DNA from: Phallus indusiatus
Taxonomy: Eukaryota; Basidiomycota; Agaricomycetes; Phallales; Phallaceae
Length of the DNA stretch: 64,000 bases
Direction: 5' to 3'
Assembly (NCBI GenBank): GCA_027605045.1
Contig: JAQFWX010000020.1
Coordinates: forward strand, 124,001 to 188,000
The notes beneath the pieces are model-generated. The model saw only the letters and a program-made list of their open reading frames with translations. It was not told where the DNA came from and did no database searches. A program made the position numbers and the translations under genes. Below, piece after piece: positions 56,080 to 64,000 of this stretch; position 1 is the first letter of the stretch, and every line of letters starts with the position of its first letter.

Positions 56080-56849
56080 CACCACATCACCGACGCGGCC
56101 CGTCTGACCCCCTTTCAAGCACGCCTTCAAAGGTTCACAGTCTAAAGCGCGACGAATCCATCCGAATCCGACTGTTATATCTAGAATGAATATTGTTACC
56201 AACGCCGCGTCGCCGCCTTCAACCTCGGTGGAAACTCGTTGTACTGAGTGCCCTGATCCTGTTATCTCCTTGTCAACTGTGAAATGGTAATCTTCGCACT
56301 CTTGATACCTTTTCAGGCTTCCTAGATCAATACCGCCAGCTTTGTTTTTTTTAAATTCCGCTGTGTCGTCTGGCAGTTGCTTCCCAACGCCCGCTAGTAC
56401 TGACGCCCACACGCTTTCCTTTCTCCTTTGCATTTGCACCTTCCTTTCTGAATCCTACCATCGTCGCAGTGCTCGTGAAATGCGTGTAAGATGTGGATGA
56501 TCTTGGAGTGAGCATGCTTTCCCTTTTCTTTCATCAACATTTTTTCAAATTATAATGCCCGTACTCATCGGAGACAGAACCTCATAATAAAACGCAATTC
56601 GTCTCTTGATACAAATTGAGATCGCTTTAAAATTAATGAGTTTTGATTGTTGCGTGTACTCTCACATTGACCAGCTTTTTTCTCCTATTTTCAAATTACA
56701 GCCACTGTACAGGAATCCAGGCCTTGTTGGATAAATAAATGGAAAAAAAAAAGACAAAAATCGCCTCGTCTGTTTTAACTCCTCTCGTTAGTCATAACTC
56801 AAAACTTATAATAACCCTCCCTCTTCCGAATCGTTCATCTCTAGCTTCT
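56080..56849. other. Flank of the 7.8 kb element; possible interrupted minus-strand frame
   Basis: A minus-strand frame from 56439 (MQMQRRKESVWASVLAG...) runs into the element end. If element and one AGATTG copy are removed in thought, it continues in frame into the left flank (…VVQSKVRRGQRVMMHDAS) and stops at a TGA near 48210. No family recognised. The second half is the F6 promoter region. Confidence 0.35.
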
Positions 56850-57657
56850 ATGTCATTCACAAATGTCGCTCAAAGTCGTGAGGAAGATGAACTTTCGAGA
56901 ATTTTTGCTTCTTTGGCAAACTTTACTCCAAACCCAGTTGCCACGCTCACAGCATCCAATAACAATGGTGTCTCGGCTACTTTGACAATCTTTGAGCCTT
57001 TTAGTATTCTAGCCCCTAGTGTAACTAGCTCCCCCCTGAATTTTTCAACTGCGTTTCCTGCCACAAATGTCGACGTTTCCTCAGATAGTATCCCCACGCC
57101 AAATAATTCTGAATCGATAGCGCCTTTTACCACCACAATTAGGACGACTAACACGGTGATTATTGACACTGGATCAGATTCACACAATAGTCAAAATCTC
57201 GGGATGGTGATTGGTACCGTCATTGGCACCATCGTGTTTATCCTCGTTCTTCTCGGGGGTAGTTTTTTCTTTTTCAGACGACGTAAAATGCGGCGACAAC
57301 AACGCAGCCTACCAGTGCAGTTCGATGAGTCCGCATCTTCGAAGGGGAGTCTTCATGACGGCTCAACATCCAACTGTTGCACAAGCCTCGGTACCAGTAC
57401 CGGCGTTGTTGACCGCGCTAGCCCCATAGCCAAATCAAAGGAGTCTACGTCCACATCCTCGTCCTCGTCCTTTACAACATCGGTGAGTCTTGAATAAATA
57501 ATTCAATGAAAAAAAAAGTGGCACTAACGCGCATGGGGGATTTTCCTTCTTGTAGTTGTCTAATACTGGCAGTTACCCGGAGAAATGGCATGCAGATGGC
57601 GGTATTCATTTTAGTAGGGGGGCTTTATTGTACGACGACGGGAAAAAACCAGAATAG
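56850..57657 (+). CDS. F6: Ser/Thr-rich single-pass membrane protein, last exon cut short
   Basis: Exons 56850-57482 and 57556-57657. Start MSFTNVAQSREEDELSR follows a leader like that of F4 and F5; an upstream in-frame ATG (about 56741) lies in that leader and is less likely. Thr/Ser-rich outer part, membrane helix MVIGTVIGTIVFILVLLGGS with FFFFRRRKMRRQQR, and a short tail. The last exon begins KWHADGGIHFSRGALLYDDG but meets TAG where relatives read NSEWSL, so the final about 20 residues (SKD...PPVYTHN in others) are lost. Otherwise open. Closest to F7. Confidence 0.65.
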
Positions 57658-58838
57658 TCTTTACAATCGACAGACAGGTTTCTACTCATAATTCAATACA
57701 TTATCATTGTCGCGACTGCCAGCATTCGGAAGCCTGATTTTGTATGTCCTAGTTGTTTAAACATTAGCAAGCAAAATGATAGATTAGGATCGTTCAGCTC
57801 TCAACAAACACTATATATGATTTACATCGACAGTTGTCGTGTTCTGGTCAAATTGAGCTCTTTCTCCATTTCGCTGGAAAACATCACAACAGCGTTTAAT
57901 TATAATCAACGTGAATTGACTTGCTCCACAGGCCCGAATCAGTGATCTGGGTGCTTTGGAGCGCGTCCCTCAATCTGCGTCGAGCGCTGTGGAGACGTCC
58001 AGATTGGGACGTGTCCGGTTTCATCTCATGAAACGAAGATTACTGATTGGCACATCAGGCACACGCACGGCCACGTGAGGATGCCACATGTCAATACCCA
58101 CCACGAACCTCAACGTCTCAACCCCGGTAGAACTCGTTGTTCCGAATGTGATACTGGCCGCCGTATCAATCAAATTTCAAACAAGAAAAATCTCCGAACC
58201 CGCAAATCGAAGTATGCTCTTCCCCGTAAATCATATGAGCGTACAATAATACGTACATTGTAATATTGCGTAGATTTGAAATTCAAGCTTTGTCACCGGA
58301 GGTCAGTTGTGGTTTTAGCATTCTCAGCTTCCGATGTGTCGAGTGCTTCTGGCAGTCGCCCCACACACGCTACTGCCCAGTGCGGCACGCCAATTATAAC
58401 ACGCCCACGTGCAAACACTAATTTCTGAGCATACCTTTTCTATGTACAATTGGCTGTTCCATCATCATAAAAATTTACCATCATCTAACCCAACATCTAA
58501 CCCAATGACTGGAATAGAAGAACAGAATCATCTCTGCCCTTATTTTTGAGTTGAGACTTCAAAATGCAATTTAACCTTGAAGTTGATGCGAATTGAGATC
58601 GTGTCAAACTCAAGTTACATACTAACGTTTAAATCTAGCGTCAGCCAACATTTACCTGGGCTGGGATTTTTTCTTTTTCTTTCTCCCCTTTCAGTGTTTT
58701 TCCATACCCTGAAAAGATTACATTCAGGTAAGAGTATGAAGGAATAATTCGCTTCATCTGTTATCTCTCTCTCTGGAATAGTCATTTTCAGATTTATACG
58801 TTTTCCGTCTGTCTATCCCTCATTCTTTCGCTTTTGAA
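57658..58838. other. Intergenic between F6 and F7
   Basis: No supported gene. A 62-codon basic frame at 58075-58263 is not convincing. The end of the region is the F7 promoter. Confidence 0.4.
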
Positions 58839-59695
58839 ATGTCTTCCACCTCTATAACCCCCACAACCACTATCTATCAACTTGGCCCCACCTTTCCGGC
58901 CAGCCTCTTCAATCTCAGTTTCTTCACCATCACGCTTACCACAACAGCGTCGCATACCATCACGATTAGGACGACCAGTACGGTAACTGTTGACTCGCAC
59001 AACGATGATCGTCAAAATCTCGGGATGATAATCGGCATTGTTATCGGTATCGTTGTTTCTATTCACATTCTTCTTGGGGGTGCCTTTGTCTTTTTCAAAC
59101 GACGGCAGAGACGACGGGGTGCTGGATTATTAAGGGCACCACTTGAATCAGTAATATCATTCGACCGCAGCGATGAGTCCTCGGAGGGAATTATCCAGAC
59201 TACTGTATTATCCACTGCGGAAACCACCGAAATCACCAATATTATCACTGGAACGACGCCAAATTCTGATTACCCAAGCTCAAATCCGAATCCGTTGTTG
59301 GATCATACTGTGACTCCAGTCCGGGTGCCACAGCTATTAACAATAGGAGATTCGGAAACTGCTATGACGAGCGTTCAACACACAGTTGCTTTAAGCCAAT
59401 CGCAAGTGCAAGTGCCGTCCCGGGTGGTGTCGTTGTTGTCAATGGCTGTGACGGTACCATCCCCAAATCCGAGTCCGAACATCAATGCAGAGGTGGGTCC
59501 CAAAACCAATTCGGATAAAAAAACCATTGAGACTTTGAATTATTATCATTATAGCTGCCTCCCGAAATGTGGCATACGGATAGTGGCGTTCGTCTGAGGG
59601 AAACTCTACTGTTATACGACAATAACAGCGGAACAAATTCAGAGTTGTCTTTGCGATCGAAAGATAGACTTCCACCTGTATATACCCATCATTAG
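58839..59695 (+). CDS. F7: Ser/Thr-rich single-pass membrane protein (intact)
   Basis: Exons 58839-59492 and 59555-59695. MSSTSITPTTTIYQLG starts a short Thr-rich outer region (about 65 residues). The membrane helix is MIIGIVIGIVVSIHILLGGA, then FVFFKRRQRRRGAG, a tail and the complete signature exon MWHTDSGVRLRETLLLYDNN...LPPVYTHH. The shortest intact member. The shared last exon across the family implies a conserved cytoplasmic C-terminus, perhaps a binding motif. Confidence 0.75.
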
Positions 59696-61214
59696 GAAAT
59701 ACACAATCCGATATCTCCAGTGCACATTGTGTAGGAACCTATTAATTGAAATGAAAAAAAAAAAAATTAAGGCATTTACTAATACTGCCGATTGTTCTGA
59801 TTTTGTTCAAAAAGATCGTTTGCTCTTCGCGGCTCAATGCACACACAGGTATTTTTTTCATCATCTTTCGTGAAATCCGCCCCATCGAGTGGACATACCT
59901 GGGGTCAATCAATATAATAGTCAGCAATGCGTCACAGCCAGGACATTGATAACATACGATAACGGCTGCAGCAGCAATTCCCGCAGCGAGGCCAACCATG
60001 GCGCCGGGATGCTCGATGAAGATTATTTCTTCCTTGTGTCTAAGAAAACGGCTAACTCTCATTCCAACGGTACGAGCTGATCCAAGTATATTGACACGTA
60101 CCATAGCATGCTATGCCTTCACCGATCTTGAACCCTGCGGCGAGACTTTTTTGGGTACTATTTGAGATGAAAGAATAGAGCCAGCTGTAATGGAAATTCC
60201 GGTTGATTCAAATATAAGGATCAGTGTTCCGTAAGACAGAACTCAGCGTTACTCTCGTGCAAGTTGCTAATGTCATTTTATTGCTCATTTTGATCAATGA
60301 TCGGGACATGGGTCTGCTGAGGGGGCTGCAGAAAACAAAGGTGTTAACATTGGCTCCATTTTGCCGTCACAGCAAAGCTGAGACCACCGTCGCTTGAGAT
60401 GACGCCATCCTCTTCCCAAGTTAGATCAAACCTGAGCCCATCAATCAAACGAACGCTCATCGACGAAGACTACGAACACATGAGCATTTGTACGGCGCGG
60501 GTCCTTCAAGAGGCATTTCTAACTTTTTATGATGTCTGTTTGGTCAGAATGACTACGGCTTCCTCAGCCAGGAACTTTCCCATCTCAATCAACCGTTCCT
60601 CCATCTCAGCGCGGACGCCAATGTGACGCTTGAGGCCTTGAGGTCGCGCTCTCCTCAAAGAACCTGTTTTACATGGATACGACTGAGTATGCGTGTGAAG
60701 TTCCCACTTGCAGGTATCTGAAGGAAACTAACAGATCGTTGCCTATCGGATAGATGAGAAAAAATGTTTAGCCATATACAAAAGTACCACTCGCAGCTTT
60801 GAGGCGATGAATAGTAATGGGAATTGGGTAAGAATCTAAAAGAAAGAAGGATTTGAAGAATGTTAAGTTATCGGCACAGCTATTACCTTATACTTGTATG
60901 AAAGATGTTATTTCATGGAAGTGAATGTGTGCCCGTATAACGATATTGTGGATGTTCACTGTTGTCGCAACGAAAGGAAAGCTTTGCGTCGGAGTTTCAA
61001 GTGAGCGCCCGTATTTTTGCTCAAGTTGTTTTCTTTTTTTTTTTTTTTGTGGAGCTATTGTTTTGAAGTATTTTGAACCTAGTTCATCATTCATAAACAG
61101 CTTATGTCTCACGTAGTAGTGAATTTGAATAAATAACCCGATTTCGAAATTCTAATCCAGACCGATGTTCCACAGGGAGAAAATGCTTTTTACGCACCCA
61201 TCGTATGAGGGAGT
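59696..61214. other. Intergenic, includes a repeat copy
   Basis: A minus-strand frame at 59742-60104 (MVRVNILGSARTVGMRV..., with CYQCPGCDA and a possible CAG|GTATGT donor near 59910) is a weak candidate I do not call. 60704-61018 is the repeat partner of 44276-44585. Otherwise nothing supportable. Confidence 0.35.
60704..61018 (+). repeat. Direct repeat of 44276-44585
   Basis: See 44276-44585. The block just upstream (GTCGCGCTCTCCTC, about 60646) matches the reverse complement of 44149-44164, so the duplicated material has been rearranged. Confidence 0.65.
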
Positions 61215-61960
61215 GTGGGGCTCCTCAGGGTGGATGTGTTTCTGAGATACCCACTAAAAACTCCCGTATGTATTCTATTGTTGTTTCGGTTATTTGGTCT
61301 TGGTTTATTATTGGGCCCATATCTTTTGGATCTTTTTTATGTTTCTCGCTCGTTTTCCGAATTTTTGGTGGCAGGCGTTTATGTCGAAGTATATGCGTTC
61401 GGAGAATGTTTTGATCCATAGGTTGGTCATTTCCTTCTCTGTAGGTTTGTTTTCCGGGTTGGATTCATGTTCTATTCTCCATTTACATCTGCATTTCCAG
61501 TGTAGGTAGGTTGTTTCTGCCATTATGATTGTGTATAGGTTCGTCCCAAATAAAGAGCGCTCTTGCGAGGCTCACCAAAAAGTCCTGGGGAAACAACATG
61601 AGCCGACAGCTCATTTCAGAACTGACGACCGGCAGGGGATTTTGTCCTCTCAGACCGTGCAAGGGAACTACCCTTACACGCCACGGCCCACTCTGCAAAA
61701 CAGAGCTTCCCATTCCCCTACTGGTGCTTCGTTTGACAACCGGAGTTGCCGTACGGATCTGCTACCAATAAGAGTCCACTGCCTTGCCACACCCACTAAT
61801 CTTAGTGGTAAATATTGAGCATATCCGGGGCAGTATTGTAATTTAATGTATACGGCTCTCTGGCCTTTAATATATGGAGACTTACCACCGGACAGCTTTT
61901 CGAGACTTTTCTCTGATGTGACTAACCACCGTCCTGTGCCAGATGACCTGACGGTCAAAC
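61215..61960 (-). pseudogene. LINE-like reverse transcriptase/RNase H 3' relic
   Basis: On the minus strand, THLHW-type text LHWKCRCKWRIEHESNPENK followed by PTEKEMTNLWIKTFSERIYF and INACHQKFGKRA resembles the C-terminal region after RNase H in fungal non-LTR polyproteins (HLIWKLRN...N...W...IN.RL..D....KFGKKA pattern). Upstream pieces lie in several frames. Decayed; no ends identified. Confidence 0.4.
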
Positions 61961-62733
61961 TAGAGGAGGCTGAGGGTGTCCTGCGATCATGTTGACCTCG
62001 TGTTACGCGCCGGGGTCGGGATGACTAAGCGGGGCTCGGGACAGGATCGGACGTGGGTCGGATGTTGGTCGGCTTCAACTTACTCTTGAGTTGTGCCCTC
62101 ACAGTGCATCACCAACAATTTCAGGTCGGGCTGGGTCTCCGATGTACAAGTGATGTCGGAGTTGCTAGGATTGAGACTGAGCTGCAAAGCTGCGATGTCT
62201 CGAGGCTGGGTCTAGGGTCGGAGAGATGGGGATGAGGTCTGGGAGTGCACAGCGTGGCTGCGACGTAGGATTGAGGGTCGGAGAGGTTGGTCAGAGGTGG
62301 TTGTTGAAGAAGATAGACAGAGCGTCGCTGACGACGCTCAAAGACGTCGTCAACGACGACAGGGGATCTTAGATGAGATTGGATCGAGATATGAAACGTG
62401 TGAGAGAATGGGCGGAATAAGATCTATATCAGAACTGGAGAAGTAGTTACAGGAAGCTCGATCTTTAAATAGCTATGAAACTAAATAGAGACCTGAAACA
62501 GGTTACAACAAGATAACAAGGATGGAAAAGGAAATGGATCGGAACAGGGAAACAAAAGAATATAAGCGAGGTATGGAAAAGGAATGAGCGGAGCTCCGCT
62601 TAAGCGAGGTGTTATGCGGGCGTGACACCTCGGATGGTTTTTAAAAACGATTTCCCTCTATTATTTTCGCCTATGCTGCCTGTTATTAGGAGCGTGTCAA
62701 GTGCCGTGTTCCGAGCCTATCCCGGATAAGTCC
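61961..62733. other. Intergenic, partly GC-rich, no gene recognised
   Basis: 61.98-62.36 kb has GTCGG/GGTCGG-rich sequence without coding signal. A short palindrome GCGGAGCTCCGC lies near 62589. Flanks the 3' LTR. Confidence 0.35.
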
Positions 62734-63119
62734 TGTTAGGGCTACTCAGCTCACACTAGAGGGAGGGGATCCTAAGTACTATATTGGACGATAACTATAC
62801 TACTCACCTAGAGGGAGGGGATCCTAAGAGAACAAGCTTAGGGACCCTCACTCTAGGTACAGCTACTATATACATAAAACGACGACGCGGCGTGCGGCCC
62901 TGACACAGCTAAGTGCCAGGCGCCAAAGCCGAACCTAAGCGACGTGATGTCACGGGCATCACGCCGGGTACGAGCGCACGAGTAGAGAATGTGAAATAGA
63001 GACAGAACAAGGAAACGGAAGATGAAGGTAAAATACGGAAATGATAAATAGAATAGAAATAGAGCGATGCCGATGATAATAAATAGGAAAATGAGAGACG
63101 GCGGTAGCATACCCTGACA
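62734..63119 (-). mobile_element. 3' LTR of a Ty3/Gypsy element (family A, 386 bp)
   Basis: TGTTAGGGCTACTCAGCTC ... GCATACCCTGACA. Lies directly after the polypurine tract of the minus-strand pol frame, so it is the element's 3' LTR. Same family as the solo LTRs at 28316 and 34512. The other LTR is outside the window, so a target duplication cannot be checked. Confidence 0.85.
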
Positions 63120-63120
63120 C

Positions 63121-63133
63121 CATCCCCCCTTCA
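63121..63133 (-). other. Polypurine tract
   Basis: On the minus strand GAAGGGGGGATGG abuts the LTR, the usual primer site for plus-strand DNA synthesis. Confidence 0.75.
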
Positions 63134-64000
63134 ACGAGGCGGCGTCCCGACGCCTGTAGCTTCGACTAATGACGCTTGTAACTTAGAAAAATCGAACCGA
63201 GGGCGACGATGGAAAAGAAGGCCATTTATCGAGCATGGCGCACTCGGATGTTCGCGGTGGAACTCCTTAATGAGATCCGGGGCTGCAATATTCGACTCGG
63301 GTTCCCACTGATCGTGCTCGGGACCATAGCCTTCCCAACGCACCTTATACTCGAGTCGTCTCCGGAAGACACGACTGTCCAAAATCCGTTCCATGACATA
63401 GTGTTCACCGTCGTCTCTGACCTCAGGAGGTGGTGGAGCCTTAACGCGACGGCCCGGGATCGTATCTTCAACCTTTGGACGTAGCTTCCCGACATGGAAG
63501 ACAGGATGGAGTCTTGACATCGACAGTGGTAGATGTAGCCTATATGCATGGGATCCGACCTTACTGATTATCGGAAATGGGCCTAGGTACTGATGCGACA
63601 ATTTGGCGGAAGGTCTGGTAGTGCGGATGTCGCTCGAATCGAGGTATACCTTGTCGCCAACCTTGTATTCAGGTGCTGGGATGTGTTTCCGATCGTAATA
63701 CTTGGCCATCTCGTCCTTCGACCTGGCTATAGCGGCCTTGGCTTCCTCTATCGTCGACTCCATACGCGTCTTGAACTCGTTGACAGATTCGATCTTCGAG
63801 TCGGCAACCAGCGGTTCGAATCCCATACGAGGATGTCGTCCAGTGTCGAGTTCAAACGGTGTCGCGCGTGTAGCTGAGTGTACGTGGTTGTTATATGCGA
63901 ACTCAGCCAAGGGCAGTATCTGGTCCCAGTCATCCTGTTGCTCAGAGGTGAAGAGTCGTAGGTACTGTTCGACTTCTGCGTTGACGCGCTCTGTCTGACC
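63131..64000 (-). CDS. Ty3/Gypsy chromovirus pol, integrase end and chromodomain (partial)
   Basis: Open to the window edge (enters as GQTERVNAEVEQYLR) and stops at 63131. Integrase C-terminal part: WDQILPLAEFAYNNHVHSAT, PFELDTGRHPRMG, then YKVGDKVYLDSSDIRTTRPS, KLSHQYLGPFPIISKVG and YRLHLPLSMSRLHPVFHV. A chromodomain follows (ERILDSRVFRRRLEYKVRWE with HDQWEPESNI), which in chromoviruses directs integration to marked chromatin. No frame defect in the visible part, so the element may be complete beyond the window. Confidence 0.92.
   Translation of the reverse strand, partial: GQTERVNAEVEQYLRLFTSEQQDDWDQILPLAEFAYNNHVHSATRATPFELDTGRHPRMGFEPLVADSKIESVNEFKTRMESTIEEAKAAIARSKDEMAKYYDRKHIPAPEYKVGDKVYLDSSDIRTTRPSAKLSHQYLGPFPIISKVGSHAYRLHLPLSMSRLHPVFHVGKLRPKVEDTIPGRRVKAPPPPEVRDDGEHYVMERILDSRVFRRRLEYKVRWEGYGPEHDQWEPESNIAAPDLIKEFHREHPSAPCSINGLLFHRRPRFDFSKLQASLVEATGVGTPPR

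Noticed and set aside
59742..60104. Minus-strand gene with Ala-rich helix and CxxC
   Set aside because: Plausible donor site but no recognisable family and no confirmed downstream exon; left uncalled.

Overview
The window looks like nuclear DNA of a mushroom-forming basidiomycete (Agaricomycetes). Genes have many 45-60 nt GT-AG introns. The recognisable families are typical of that class: Plavaka-type transposases, a DUF6698-like family, the agaric kinase-like family, an alpha-kinase, a chromodomain Ty3/Gypsy element and a CSC1/OSCA-type channel. No rRNA, CRISPR or bacterial-style operon was seen. All assignments come from reading translations by eye; no search was run.

Layout. 0-10.4 kb: decayed duplicated segments (two kinase-like relics, a duplicated C2H2 finger, a condensin subunit 1 tail) plus one intact small gene inside the second kinase relic. 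12-15.2 kb: an apparently intact CSC1/OSCA-like channel, the clearest housekeeping gene. 3.0-4.1 kb and 16.9-59.7 kb: seven dispersed members of one family of Ser/Thr-rich single-pass membrane proteins (here F1-F7) with a shared last exon. F1, F5 and F7 look intact. F2 lacks its last exon and runs into a VHL-like segment. F3 has a frameshift and F6 a premature stop.

F4 is split in two (22.7-23.17 kb and 42.25-43.66 kb) by a 19 kb insertion. The insertion is nearly mirror-symmetric: coiled-coil gene, DUF6698-like gene, Plavaka transposase, then the same three in reverse order and orientation. It is best read as one three-gene Plavaka-type element (about 10.2 kb) nested close to the end of another (about 8.9 kb). 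Both transposases are now broken, one by a 320 bp element made largely of perfect hairpins, the other by a solo LTR at almost the same codon. Solo LTRs of two families also sit in this block.

48.27-56.07 kb is the most interesting object: a 7,807 bp element with 40 bp terminal inverted repeats (39/40 identical) and a perfect 6 bp target duplication. It carries exactly three multi-exon genes: a 2-oxoglutarate/Fe(II) dioxygenase-like protein with an HxD...H...R set (TET/JBP-like candidate), a retroviral-integrase-type DDE protein, and a protein with an N-terminal Cys cluster and a C-terminal alpha-kinase domain. The integrase would move the element; the roles of the other two are unknown, and DNA-modification or host-regulation functions are inference.

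61-64 kb ends with a LINE-like relic and the 3' part of a minus-strand Ty3/Gypsy chromovirus (integrase end, chromodomain, polypurine tract, 3' LTR) that runs off the window.
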